Shown: positions 31,711 to 40,655 of the stretch, piece by piece
Position numbering within the stretch: the first letter of the stretch is position 1
How the letters are laid out: the number at the start of each line of letters is the position of its first letter
Assembly (NCBI GenBank): GCA_013298165.1
Contig: JAAFJU010000026.1
Span: 1 to 44,269, forward strand
Length of the DNA stretch: 44,269 bases
Direction of reading: 5' to 3'
From: Synechococcales cyanobacterium bin31.maxbin.ball.101
Lineage (GTDB): Bacteria > Cyanobacteriota > Cyanobacteriia > Leptolyngbyales > Leptolyngbyaceae
Position numbers and translations under genes: made by a program
Notes under the pieces: model-generated
The model's database searches: none
What the model was told of the DNA's origin: nothing
The model's input: only the letters and a program-made list of their open reading frames with translations

Positions 31711-32339
31711 CCTTTCTTTCGGCTCAAAACCTGTGCCACAGTCAAACTGAAGGCCGGAAAAGTAGGGGACACAATCCGATCGTCCCCACGAAAAGCGATC
31801 GAATCATAACGTCCGTCCACCAACGTCAAAACCAACACTACAGAACGATCTGGATCAATAATCCAAAACTCTGGAATCCCGATCGCAGCATACTCTTGAG
31901 GCTTATCGACATAGTCGCGAATGTAGTTTTCTTCATGGGGTTCACCGGGAGAAACAACCTCAGCGACCATTCGCGGCGGTGGCATGTGGGACTGGATGAT
32001 ACAACGGTAGGCATCATCCATCTGCGCTTCCAGTGCTTCTGTCAACACGACCAAATCAGGATAGCGAACCTTGGCTTTTCGACTGGGAACGACGATTTCG
32101 GTTTTGACGCTGAGGAGGGGTTCGGCAATGCCTAGGTCTGCAAGACGATGAAGCAAAAACATGGCGATCTGGAGATTGATTTTGCTCTCGTTGCCCATGT
32201 CAATCAATACTCCATCCACCAACTCATAGCGCGTTTCGGTTCCATCGTCGTAATCGAGATAGTCCCTCAAGGTCATTTCAGCAATATTTAAAGTTGCAAG
32301 CATGGACACCGATCGCTCCACGACTGAATGATTCATCAT
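31707..32339 (-). CDS. Uma2 family (DUF820) putative endonuclease
   Basis: Protein of 210 aa in the very abundant cyanobacterial Uma2/DUF820 family with a restriction-endonuclease-like fold. Visible elements: MTLRDYLDYDDGTETRYELVDGVLIDM, VKTEIVVPSRKAKVRYPDLVVL (with the conserved PDLVV strand), VAEVVSPGE (the E-x-xSPG site) and EYAAIGIPEFWIIDP. Biological role unknown. Start uncertain: ATG 32339, 32336 or 32303 (MLATLNIAEM); the last has GGAG a little far upstream. Confidence 0.88.
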   Translation of the reverse strand: MMNHSVVERSVSMLATLNIAEMTLRDYLDYDDGTETRYELVDGVLIDMGNESKINLQIAMFLLHRLADLGIAEPLLSVKTEIVVPSRKAKVRYPDLVVLTEALEAQMDDAYRCIIQSHMPPPRMVAEVVSPGEPHEENYIRDYVDKPQEYAAIGIPEFWIIDPDRSVVLVLTLVDGRYDSIAFRGDDRIVSPTFPAFSLTVAQVLSRKKG

Positions 32340-32408
32340 ATCTCAAAGTATAGAGCCAAGAGATTTGGAACGACGATAGACTAGAGACTTGTTTCTCCCC
32401 CACTCACT

Positions 32409-32867
32409 ATGAACCGTCGTGAATTTATGACTTGGGCGGGTGCTGGATTGCTTGCTAGCTCCCTGCCCGTCGCCCTCGCCGCCTGTAGCTCTACCGTCAC
32501 CAGCAACGCTTCTCCTAGTCCTGGCGCATTACCCGTTCCCGGAGCCACCGCCGAAGAAGGTGCCCTCCGCCCGATCGCCTCCCTCACAGACCTAAAACCC
32601 GGCATTCCCTTTGAAGGCAAAATAGACGGCAAACCCTTCGCCATCAGCGGAGATCCCAAAAAACCGGAGTCGATCGTCGCCGTCAATCCCACCTGCACCC
32701 ACAATGGCTGCGTTGTGCCTTGGAATGCTCAGAGCAAACAGTTTGTTTGTCCCTGTCATGGTGCGAGTTTCGATGACAGCGGCAAAGTTCTCCAGGGTCC
32801 TGCTGAAAAATCCCTCGCCAGCTACGTTATTCAGGTCAAAGATGGAAAAATCTTGACTAAAGCGTAG
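32409..32867 (+). CDS. Exported Rieske [2Fe-2S] protein
   Basis: Small Rieske protein of 152 aa. N-terminal MNRREFMTWAGAGLLASSLPVALAAC combines a Tat motif with a lipobox-like LAAC at Cys26, so it may be a Tat-exported lipoprotein. Cluster ligands are C96/H98 in CTHNGC and C114/H117 in CPCHGA; the extra Cys101 and Cys116 can form the disulfide typical of high-potential Rieske proteins. It is shorter than PetC and has no following cytochrome gene. It resembles stand-alone cyanobacterial Rieske proteins; the redox partner is unknown. It stands 57 bases upstream of proS. Confidence 0.9.
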   Translation: MNRREFMTWAGAGLLASSLPVALAACSSTVTSNASPSPGALPVPGATAEEGALRPIASLTDLKPGIPFEGKIDGKPFAISGDPKKPESIVAVNPTCTHNGCVVPWNAQSKQFVCPCHGASFDDSGKVLQGPAEKSLASYVIQVKDGKILTKA

Positions 32868-32924
32868 ACTTAGTGGCCCATTCCTTTAAACTAGATGACT
32901 GGTTCAATCGAGTAATGGGCACCT

Positions 32925-34727
32925 ATGCGACTTTCTAAAATGCTATTCGTGACGCTGCGTGAAGATCCGGCGGATGCGGAGATCCCCAGTCACAAACTGC
33001 TCTTGAGAGCGGGTTATATTCGTCGGATTGGTAGCGGTCTCTATACCTACATGCCATTCATGCTGCGCGTCCTGCAAAAAATCAGCACGATCGTCCGCGA
33101 AGAAATGAACGCCGCAGGTGCCCAGGAACTTCTCATGCCCCAGCTTCAGCCCTCTGAACTCTGGCAAGAATCCGGTCGCTGGGATACCTACACCAAGGCC
33201 GAAGGGATTATGTTTTCCTTGACCGATCGGCAAGGGCGCGAAGTGGGCCTAGGTCCGACCCATGAAGAAGTGATCACCGCCGTGGCGCGGGATATGGTCC
33301 GATCGTACCGTCAGCTCCCCGTGAACTTGTACCAGATTCAGTCCAAGTTTCGCGATGAGATTCGGCCTCGCTTTGGTCTGATGCGGGGACGGGAATTCAT
33401 CATGAAAGACTCCTACTCGTTCCATACTAATGAAGACTGTCTGAAGGAAACCTATGCGCGGATGCATGATGCCTACTGCAACATTTTCCGGCGCAGTGGC
33501 CTAGAGTTTCGGGCGGTGGATGCGGACTCGGGAGCGATCGGCGGTTCCGGTTCCCAGGAGTTCATGGTCCTCGCGGAAGCGGGCGAAGATGAAGTGCTGT
33601 ACACCGAAGATGGCAAGTACGCCGCCAACGTGGAAAAGGCGATCGCCCTGCCCACAGAACCCGAGGTTTCGCAATATACGACCTATGAGAAACGCGAAAC
33701 GATTGGCACCAATGCGATCGTCAAGGTCTGCAAGGTTCTCAAATGTTCGCCCACAACGGTGCTTAAAAATGTGCTGTACCAAGTCACCTTTGATAGTGGC
33801 ATGACCGCAATTGCGATCGTCTCTCTGCGCGGCGACCAGGATGTGAATGAGGTCAAACTGCAAAATGAATTGACCAAACTCGCGCCTCATTACAAAGCTA
33901 CTACCGTCATTGGTCTCGTGGTTCCTGACGAAGAAGCCCAAGCTAAATGGACGGCCAAAACCTTGCCGCTCGGATATTTGTCTCCGGCTGTTTCGGACGA
34001 CTACATTCAAGGCAGCACAACCGTTTCGCCAAAATTCATTCGATTGGTCGATCCGACAGCGGTGGAGTTGAAAAACTTCGTCACAGGCGCAGATGAAGTG
34101 AACCATCACGTCGTCGGTGCGAACTGGGGATCGGAGTTTACGTTGCCTGCTGTAGTAGACATTCGCAAAGCCGTGGCAGGCGATCGTGCCCACCACGACA
34201 ACAGCCAAACCTTACAAACGGCGCGGGGCATCGAAGTTGGCCACATCTTCCAATTGGGCACCAAATACTCCCAAGCCATGAACGCCACCTTTACCAATGA
34301 ACAGGGCGAAGAGAAACCCTTTGTCATGGGCTGCTACGGCATCGGCGTTTCCCGCCTAGCCCAGTCTGCCGTGGAGCAATCCTACGATAAGGACGGCATT
34401 ATTTGGCCCGTGGCGATCGCTCCTTACCATGCCGTCGTCGTCGTCCCCAACGTGACGGACGAAACACAAATGGCAGCGGCGGAAAAACTCTACCAAGATC
34501 TCAATGCAGCGGGTGTAGAGACCTTGCTCGACGATCGCGATGAGCGCGCAGGCGTGAAATTTAAAGACTCGGAACTCGTGGGCATTCCCTTCCGCATTGT
34601 CACAGGCAAAGCCCTGAAAGACGGCAAAGTCGAAGTGGTGATCCGATCGACCAAGCAAGCGCAGGAAGTGGCGATCGAGGATGTGGTGAAGACGGTTCAA
34701 CAATGGGTGAAGGAGGCGATCGGTTGA
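32925..34727 (+). CDS. proS: Prolyl-tRNA synthetase
   Basis: Bacterial-type class II ProRS, 600 aa. N-terminal [19 protein letters not shown], motif 1 region [11 protein letters not shown], motif 2 [26 protein letters not shown], the central YbaK-like editing insertion (about 230-390), motif 3 [10 protein letters not shown], and the anticodon-binding C-terminal domain ([42 protein letters not shown]). Complete, with no frameshift. A family A palindromic repeat follows the stop. Several long antisense frames over it are shadows. Confidence 0.97.
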   Translation: MRLSKMLFVTLREDPADAEIPSHKLLLRAGYIRRIGSGLYTYMPFMLRVLQKISTIVREEMNAAGAQELLMPQLQPSELWQESGRWDTYTKAEGIMFSLTDRQGREVGLGPTHEEVITAVARDMVRSYRQLPVNLYQIQSKFRDEIRPRFGLMRGREFIMKDSYSFHTNEDCLKETYARMHDAYCNIFRRSGLEFRAVDADSGAIGGSGSQEFMVLAEAGEDEVLYTEDGKYAANVEKAIALPTEPEVSQYTTYEKRETIGTNAIVKVCKVLKCSPTTVLKNVLYQVTFDSGMTAIAIVSLRGDQDVNEVKLQNELTKLAPHYKATTVIGLVVPDEEAQAKWTAKTLPLGYLSPAVSDDYIQGSTTVSPKFIRLVDPTAVELKNFVTGADEVNHHVVGANWGSEFTLPAVVDIRKAVAGDRAHHDNSQTLQTARGIEVGHIFQLGTKYSQAMNATFTNEQGEEKPFVMGCYGIGVSRLAQSAVEQSYDKDGIIWPVAIAPYHAVVVVPNVTDETQMAAAEKLYQDLNAAGVETLLDDRDERAGVKFKDSELVGIPFRIVTGKALKDGKVEVVIRSTKQAQEVAIEDVVKTVQQWVKEAIG

Positions 34728-34769
34728 CGCTACAAAACCCAAATCTTGATTGTGCTTGAAAATCAAACG

Positions 34770-34806
34770 CTCCCCCAGAATTGGGGGCTGGGGGGCGGTT
34801 TGTCAG
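34770..34806. repeat. Palindromic repeat family A, single copy
   Basis: CTCCCCCAGAATTGGGGGCTGGGGGGCGGTTTGTCAG matches 7646-7682 in the same orientation with few changes. It lies between the convergent proS and Spy-like genes, 28 bases before the latter's stop. Confidence 0.9.
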
Positions 34807-34834
34807 AGCGATCGTAGTCAATCAGAGATGTCGA

Positions 34835-35272
34835 TTACTCAGCCGTCTGTTTGTTCTTGCTGAGATAAGCATTCAATTGAGTCTTCTGAGTCGGATTCAA
34901 AATCTTCAAGATGCCATCTTGCGCTTCTTTATTGGCCGCACTCACCGCTGCCTTTTGTTTAGCATCGAGGTTCAATTGACTGATAATTGCCGAAAGCTTT
35001 TGCTTGCCACGGAGTTGATCAAACTTTGCTTTCTGGTCTTTGTTCAAAACCTTACTAATCGCATTCGTCCGCTTGGTCCGAACGGCTGCAAGTTGTTTCT
35101 TCTGAGTCGCATCTAACTTGAGCTGTTCCCAAATAGAAGGCTCAGCCTGCTTTTTCATCGTCGGAGCAGGCGCTGAGTCCTTGGCCGAGGCTTCCAAAGT
35201 CCCGATCGTTCCCAACGTCATACTACCCAGCAAAAGGGCAGTCAGAAAATTTAAACTTGTCTTAATCATCAT
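34835..35272 (-). CDS. Periplasmic Spy/LTXXQ-like protein
   Basis: Secreted helical protein of 145 aa. The signal peptide MMIKTSLNFLTALLLGSMTLGTIGTLEASA ends at an ASA site. Two LTXXQ-like repeats follow: LKLDATQKKQLAAVRTKRTNAISKVLNKDQKAKFDQL and LNLDAKQKAAVSAANKEAQDGILKILNPTQKTQL. This helix pattern is that of Spy/CpxP-type ATP-independent chaperones or stress sensors. Lys and Gln rich. The binding partner is unknown; no CpxAR-like genes are adjacent. Confidence 0.8.
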   Translation of the reverse strand: MMIKTSLNFLTALLLGSMTLGTIGTLEASAKDSAPAPTMKKQAEPSIWEQLKLDATQKKQLAAVRTKRTNAISKVLNKDQKAKFDQLRGKQKLSAIISQLNLDAKQKAAVSAANKEAQDGILKILNPTQKTQLNAYLSKNKQTAE

Positions 35273-35362
35273 GGTGAAGGCTCACAAAAAACATCAGATC
35301 ACCCCCACTTTAAGTCAATCATCAGAAAATGGACTATATTTTTAACGAATTGGTTACTTTAG

Positions 35363-36346
35363 ATGAGAAATTGCGTGAAACGACATTGGAAAATCTTAAG
35401 CATCAGCGCAATTTTGAGTAGCATTGGGATATTTGGGGCGTTCACGCTGCCCGATCGATCGACCCAAGCCAGCCAACCTCAAACCCAATCACCTAAACCT
35501 CAAATCCCCGACCCGCCCATTCCAGAATTAAGCGCGATCGATCGTCAAAAATTTGTCACATTGCAACTCAAATTCCAACGTCAACAATGGCAAAAGCTGG
35601 ATCTAGGCGATCGGCTGCAAAGGGTCGCTCAGGAATTTATGGGAGATCCCTACCGTGCCAATCTCCTGGATCAAAGCAACCGTGAACAGCCGTTTGTCTC
35701 ACTCCATGAATTTGATTGCGTCTTGTTTTTAGAAACAGTTCTTGCCCTAACGTCCACCTTGTCTTCAGCCGATACAGAAACAAAGATTTTTCCAGAAATC
35801 CAACGCTATCGCTATCGAGATGGAAAACTAGAGGACTATTGCAGTCGATTACATTATTTCTCGGATTGGGTGCTCGATAACCAACGACGAGGATTGATCA
35901 AAGACATCGGAACCGTTCCACTGAAGCAATCACTGAACTTCATGTCCCAAAACTGGAAAAAATACAGTCCGATCGTTAAAAACCCATCCCTCAAAAACTG
36001 CATCCAAACCACAGAATCAGCCCTCACTCAAAAACTCCAAGCCGGACAACTGAACTACATCCCGATCGAAGACCTTCGCGCACAAACTGGAAAACTACGA
36101 TCGGGCGACTTAATCGGCCTTGTAACGAACCTCAAGGGCTTAGATGTCACTCACAGTGGATTCCTTTATCGCAAGGGGTCCCAGACCCCTGCAGGATTGC
36201 TCCACGCCTCACAGCGATCGGGCATCAAAATCTCCCCCAATCTAGAACAGTATGTGCGAGGCGTGGATGGGGCGATCGGCATCATCGTCGCCCGCCCCAT
36301 TGAACCTTCCAGTTCCCCGAGAGTTGAGGGACTAGGCAACCCGTAA
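35363..36346 (+). CDS. DUF1460 (NlpC/P60-like amidase) family exported protein
   Basis: Protein of 327 aa with an N-terminal membrane/signal segment (ILSISAILSSIGIFGAFTL). DUF1460 proteins are related to NlpC/P60 cysteine peptidases acting on cell-wall fragments. Motifs: FMGDPYRANLLDQ, the nucleophile region EFDCVLFLETVLAL, RYRDGKLEDYCSRLHYFSDW, and the His region GLDVTHSGFLYRK with LLHASQRSGI. It diverges from the Spy-like gene (90-base gap). Likely substrate is a muropeptide, by family only. Confidence 0.87.
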   Translation: MRNCVKRHWKILSISAILSSIGIFGAFTLPDRSTQASQPQTQSPKPQIPDPPIPELSAIDRQKFVTLQLKFQRQQWQKLDLGDRLQRVAQEFMGDPYRANLLDQSNREQPFVSLHEFDCVLFLETVLALTSTLSSADTETKIFPEIQRYRYRDGKLEDYCSRLHYFSDWVLDNQRRGLIKDIGTVPLKQSLNFMSQNWKKYSPIVKNPSLKNCIQTTESALTQKLQAGQLNYIPIEDLRAQTGKLRSGDLIGLVTNLKGLDVTHSGFLYRKGSQTPAGLLHASQRSGIKISPNLEQYVRGVDGAIGIIVARPIEPSSSPRVEGLGNP

Positions 36347-36399
36347 TTTGGTAGGATAGATAGCCAGTTAATAGACCCTCTTTTAAATTATTTTTTGCC

Positions 36400-37416
36400 A
36401 TGTCTTCACAGCAACCATCTGCCATCCCCTTGACTTCTCCTTCCCGAGAGAAACCGGATTGGGCAGGTGAAGATTTGTTATCCCGCATCGTCAATCGACT
36501 GATCAAAACCAAGCCGATCTACGCCCTGATGAAGCAGCAGGCCCGTCAGGTCTTGATTAAAACGGCAGAAAAAAACGGAATTCCCTGGCGGGACAACACC
36601 CAAGCACTGTTGAACTCAGGTGTCAAAGACCGCCTCAAAGACATCACAAACCCCACCGTCACCTATCCCGACTATTACAACGTCCCGTTTCACGCCTATG
36701 ACGCAGGCAATCTCTGCTGGGAAGCCGCCTGCGAAGCCCAGTCTGCCACCTACTCCATGGCCCTGCGCGTCTGGAAAAATGAACCCCTGACCGCTGACGA
36801 AGCTCAAGCCCGACTGCGATCGAGTTTTCATCAGGTTCTCATTCAACAGGGCATCACAGACGCTCAAGACATTCTAGATGTCGGCTGCTCGGTCGGCATC
36901 TCAACCCAAGCCATTCACGAATTCTATCGAACCCAACCCGATCGTCAATCGAAGCATCCATTACAGCCCGTCCCACGGACGATCGGCCTGGATCTATCCC
37001 CCTACATGCTAGCGATCGCCGCCCAGCAAGACTCACAGCATCTAGAATGGGCGCATGGACGTGCCGAAGCGACAGGATTTGCGGCAGAGCGCTTTGATCT
37101 GGTGACATTGCAGTTTGTATTGCATGAATTGCCTCGATCGGCGACCTTAGAAATCTTCCGAGAAATGCATCGAATTCTAAAACCCGGAGCACATGTTGCG
37201 ATCGTGGATAACAATCCAAAATCCACCGTCATCCAAAATCTTCCCCCCGTCTTGTTTACATTAATGAAAAGCACCGAGCCTTGGACGGATGATTACTACA
37301 CCTTTGATGTGGAAGCAGCCTTACTGGAAGCCGGATTCGAGGCCATCAGCACCGTTGAATCCGATCCACGTCATCGCACGATCACAGCACGAAAAGTTCC
37401 AACAAATTTACATTAA
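36400..37416 (+). CDS. Class I SAM-dependent methyltransferase
   Basis: Protein of 338 aa. An N-terminal region of about 140 residues (including MKQQARQVLIKTAEKNGIPW) precedes a Rossmann methyltransferase domain: motif I ILDVGCSVGIS, motif II IGLDLSPYML, motif III RAEATGFAAERFDLVTLQFVLHEL, post-motif GAHVAIVDNNPK. It resembles UbiE/type-11 methyltransferases; the cyanobacterial version with this N-terminal extension has no assigned substrate that I know. It starts 53 bases after the DUF1460 gene, so an operon is possible. Confidence 0.85.
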   Translation: MSSQQPSAIPLTSPSREKPDWAGEDLLSRIVNRLIKTKPIYALMKQQARQVLIKTAEKNGIPWRDNTQALLNSGVKDRLKDITNPTVTYPDYYNVPFHAYDAGNLCWEAACEAQSATYSMALRVWKNEPLTADEAQARLRSSFHQVLIQQGITDAQDILDVGCSVGISTQAIHEFYRTQPDRQSKHPLQPVPRTIGLDLSPYMLAIAAQQDSQHLEWAHGRAEATGFAAERFDLVTLQFVLHELPRSATLEIFREMHRILKPGAHVAIVDNNPKSTVIQNLPPVLFTLMKSTEPWTDDYYTFDVEAALLEAGFEAISTVESDPRHRTITARKVPTNLH

Positions 37417-37437
37417 ATGCATCTGAATTCAGCATAA

Positions 37438-37481
37438 GACTGACACATTTGCGACACCTTGTATTTTTGGGGTTCAGTCTT
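37438..37481. other. Inverted repeat after the methyltransferase gene
   Basis: AAGACTGA and TCAGTCTT arms (8 bases) enclose a T-rich 28-base segment. It may act as a weak terminator. It is the only structure seen in the 158-base gap before the kinase gene. Confidence 0.35.
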
Positions 37482-37574
37482 CCCCCAATATTCCAGAAAA
37501 CCGATTATATTGCCTGAGGAATCTTCTAGAATGTTAAGCAGCTATAAGGCATTCCAAATTCCCTCGTACTCGAT

Positions 37575-40565
37575 ATGCCTGTTCTCAAACGGCAATTTAC
37601 ATCTCGGATCTATCGCAACTTTCAAGTCGTCTTACCTGGAATGGCGATCGGAGGGGTTGTTGCGTTGCTGGGTCAATTGGGCATATGGCAGTCATTGGAA
37701 AATCTAACGAATAGTTTGCTCTTTCAGATGCGCGGAGGACGCCCCTGGGACAATCGAATCGTCGTCATTGAAATTGATGACCATAGCCTCCGAGAATTAG
37801 GAGCCTTTCCTTGGTCCAGAGAACGCTACCAAAATCTGATCGAAACCCTCACCCCTGCTAATCCCAGCGCCATTGCCTTTGATATTTTACTGTCTGAGCC
37901 GAGTTACAGGGATCAAGCTCTAGCCAAGGCAATGGATACTCAAATGCGCGTCCTGTTTCCCCATGCTTGGGAGCAGAGTACAGGACAGCCTTTGCCGCCC
38001 GCGCCTAAGTTACAAGAATCTGCGGCGGGAGTGGGACATATTTTTACCAAAACCGATTCCGATGGGGTTCCCCGATCGTTTCTTCCGGTCTACGGCAATC
38101 AACGCGCCTTTGGCTTAGAAATTGCAGCCGTCGCTTCAAGCTTTTCAACCGCCTTACCCATCGAACTCCCAGACTTAGAAACGATCAAACCTCGTGAACC
38201 CCTGTGGCTCAATTGGCGATCGTCCTCCGATCGGGCCTTGCATTACTCCTTTTCAGATGTCCTCAGTCGTAAGGTATTGCCAGCCACCTTCAGCAACAAA
38301 ATCGTTCTGGTGGGCATGACCGCCACGGGCACTGACCCACTACACACCCCATTCAACCGCAATCCTCCCTCAAACGGGGTCTACTTTCATGCCACCGTTC
38401 TGAATAATCTGTTGCATCAAGACTTCCTCAGAGTCCCCGATCGACATTGGCTTTGGGGACTGGTTGTCCTAGGTGGATTACTCAGTTTAGGACTCCTCCA
38501 TTCACGCTGGTGGATGCAATGGGTCATTTTAGGGTGTAGCCTATTGGCTTGGGGATTGCTCAGTCTAGGGCTATTGCACTACAACATTTGGATTCCAGTC
38601 GTAGCGCCGAGCTTGACCTTACTCTCAACCGGAGCCTGGATTTTACTCATCGATCGCCTGCGGGCGCAGGCCGCTTTAAAGGTGAGAGGTGAGTTTTTAG
38701 CAGTGATGAGTCATGAATTGAGAACGCCGCTCAATGGCATTCTAGGCATGAGCCAAGTCCTACTCACCAGTGACCTAAAGACGCAACAGCGCGATCGGAT
38801 TGAAATCATTCACCGAAGTGGCGATATGCTACTCACCTTAATTAACGACATCCTCGATTTTTCTAAACTCGATGCAGGCAAACTTCAAATAGAATCCATT
38901 CCCTTTTCCCTAGAAGGTTGTATCAAAGACACCCTTGATTTAATCAAACCCTCAGCAGATGTCAAACAATTACAGCTCAATTTAAATCTTTCACCCTCTC
39001 TACCCAAGACCATCATCGGCGATCCCACAAGGCTACAACAAATTCTATTCAATCTTTTAGGCAATGCGGTCAAGTTCACCTCCTATGGCGAAGTCTGTCT
39101 CACGGTCACAATGAACAGCCTTTCAAAACCCTTTGGAAAATCCATTCCCTGTACCCTCAGCTTTGCCGTTAGAGACACCGGAATTGGCATTGCGCCAGAT
39201 CAGCGCGATCGGTTATTTCAATCGTTTACGCAAGCTGATAGTTCCATTCATCGTCGTTACGGGGGAACGGGTTTAGGCTTGGCCATTAGTCGCCAGCTCG
39301 TTAAACAAATGGGCGGGGATTTGAATGTCAAAAGTCGATTGGGCATTGGCTCAACTTTTGAGTTTTCGATCCAGACAGAACAGGTTCTTGAAACGATCGT
39401 CAATTCTGCTGTACCCAGCTATCGGCGACAAGCTGAGCTAGATTCAGCGGTCCTATCCAGTCAGTCCTCAGATCAAAGTATGGTCAACTCACCCGAAGCC
39501 GCTGAACCTATTCATCAAGCTAGTCAAACCAATCAAACTAGTCAAAACAATCAGACCAATCAGACCAATCAAACTAGTCAAACTAGTCAAACTAGTCAAA
39601 CTAGTCAAACCAATCTCATCTCTCATTCATCAGGACGATCGGATCTGCGAATTCTCTTAGCAGACGACACCCTGGTCAATCAAAAAGTTGCACTTTATTT
39701 TCTAGAGGAGTTGGGGTATACCGCAGACTTAGTGATGGGAGGTCAAGCCGTACTCGATCGGCTGCAGGTCCAAAACTACGACGTGCTGCTATTAGATATT
39801 CAAATGCCAGATATCGATGGACTAGCGGTTTCCAGGGAAATTCACAAGCAGGGCTACATCCATGGAGAGTCCACAAATCTCCCCTATATCATTGCCATGA
39901 CTGCCCATACTTCCCTGAAAGACCAGCAGGACTGCGTTGAAGCAGGGATGGATGATTACATTAGCAAACCCCTACGCATTTCAGAACTCGGGGAAAAGCT
40001 CCTCCGTTGTCAAGCGTCCCTCCCTCGATTTAATGCAGAATTTTCTGAACCAGCCATTTTGGAAACGAAAACCTCAGAGACCAGCAGTTTAGAGAAAACC
40101 TTGCCGAATGGAAGTAATCCCACTACCATAGCCACACCCAGATTACCTGATATAGCTCCCAATACAGCTCCCAATACAGCCTCACCTCATCCCACCCAAA
40201 ATTGGGATGAGACCTGGCAATACCTGATGCAAATTACACTCGATAACCAGAATTTTGCGATCGATTTACTCGAACTCGCCATTGGTGAAAATACAACTCG
40301 CCTTGAGCGCCTCAAGGCCGCGATCGCTAGAAACCCCATTGATTTTGCAACGATTCAATCCTTAGCCCACCAGATTAGAGGCTCCTGTGGCAACCTCGGG
40401 CTAACGGTCCTTCAGCAACTCGGCCATGATCTGGAGCAAGATGCCATGCATCACCGTTCAGGCCCTGTCATTCAGTCTCTTCGACTCATTGAGCAGGCTA
40501 TGCAAGGAGTTGAATACTACCGATCAACCCTACCCGACAGGCCCGTCTATGCTCGAAGAATTTAA
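37575..40565 (+). CDS. CHASE2 hybrid histidine kinase with REC and Hpt domains
   Basis: Multidomain sensor of 996 aa. N-terminal membrane helix, extracytoplasmic CHASE2 sensor (about 45-290, with [24 protein letters not shown]), then three helices (about 295-362). HisKA has His380 in [11 protein letters not shown]. The HATPase has its N box in [12 protein letters not shown] and G boxes DTGIGIAP and [12 protein letters not shown]. An Asn/Gln/Ser/Thr-rich repeat linker (about 645-685) leads to a receiver domain with Asp741 in [12 protein letters not shown] and a C-terminal Hpt with His932 in [12 protein letters not shown]. It thus has H-D-H phosphorelay steps in one chain. The response regulator gene begins 90 bases later. 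Confidence 0.94.
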   Translation: MPVLKRQFTSRIYRNFQVVLPGMAIGGVVALLGQLGIWQSLENLTNSLLFQMRGGRPWDNRIVVIEIDDHSLRELGAFPWSRERYQNLIETLTPANPSAIAFDILLSEPSYRDQALAKAMDTQMRVLFPHAWEQSTGQPLPPAPKLQESAAGVGHIFTKTDSDGVPRSFLPVYGNQRAFGLEIAAVASSFSTALPIELPDLETIKPREPLWLNWRSSSDRALHYSFSDVLSRKVLPATFSNKIVLVGMTATGTDPLHTPFNRNPPSNGVYFHATVLNNLLHQDFLRVPDRHWLWGLVVLGGLLSLGLLHSRWWMQWVILGCSLLAWGLLSLGLLHYNIWIPVVAPSLTLLSTGAWILLIDRLRAQAALKVRGEFLAVMSHELRTPLNGILGMSQVLLTSDLKTQQRDRIEIIHRSGDMLLTLINDILDFSKLDAGKLQIESIPFSLEGCIKDTLDLIKPSADVKQLQLNLNLSPSLPKTIIGDPTRLQQILFNLLGNAVKFTSYGEVCLTVTMNSLSKPFGKSIPCTLSFAVRDTGIGIAPDQRDRLFQSFTQADSSIHRRYGGTGLGLAISRQLVKQMGGDLNVKSRLGIGSTFEFSIQTEQVLETIVNSAVPSYRRQAELDSAVLSSQSSDQSMVNSPEAAEPIHQASQTNQTSQNNQTNQTNQTSQTSQTSQTSQTNLISHSSGRSDLRILLADDTLVNQKVALYFLEELGYTADLVMGGQAVLDRLQVQNYDVLLLDIQMPDIDGLAVSREIHKQGYIHGESTNLPYIIAMTAHTSLKDQQDCVEAGMDDYISKPLRISELGEKLLRCQASLPRFNAEFSEPAILETKTSETSSLEKTLPNGSNPTTIATPRLPDIAPNTAPNTASPHPTQNWDETWQYLMQITLDNQNFAIDLLELAIGENTTRLERLKAAIARNPIDFATIQSLAHQIRGSCGNLGLTVLQQLGHDLEQDAMHHRSGPVIQSLRLIEQAMQGVEYYRSTLPDRPVYARRI
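39520..39617. repeat. 9-bp tandem repeat encoding a QTS/QTN linker
   Basis: CAAACTAGT/CAGACCAAT-type 9-base units run in tandem, with four nearly identical units at the end. They encode alternating SQT and NQT triplets between the kinase core and the receiver domain. Copy number is a likely site of slippage in multiples of three codons. Confidence 0.85.
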
Positions 40566-40655
40566 TAAACATCACAATTCTCAAATTACGATCGTCATTT
40601 GAGAAATAATTCAGTCTCGCCTTGTCCTATTAAAGACTCCTGTTTAATTAACACC

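Noticed and set aside
33501..34208. Minus-strand ORF of 235 codons inside proS
   Set aside because: It lies entirely within the ProRS editing and catalytic regions, which are intact. It is a shadow of the codon pattern.
39520..39617. Possible CRISPR-like array
   Set aside because: The units are 9 bases with no spacers and lie within an intact kinase frame, so this is a coding tandem repeat.
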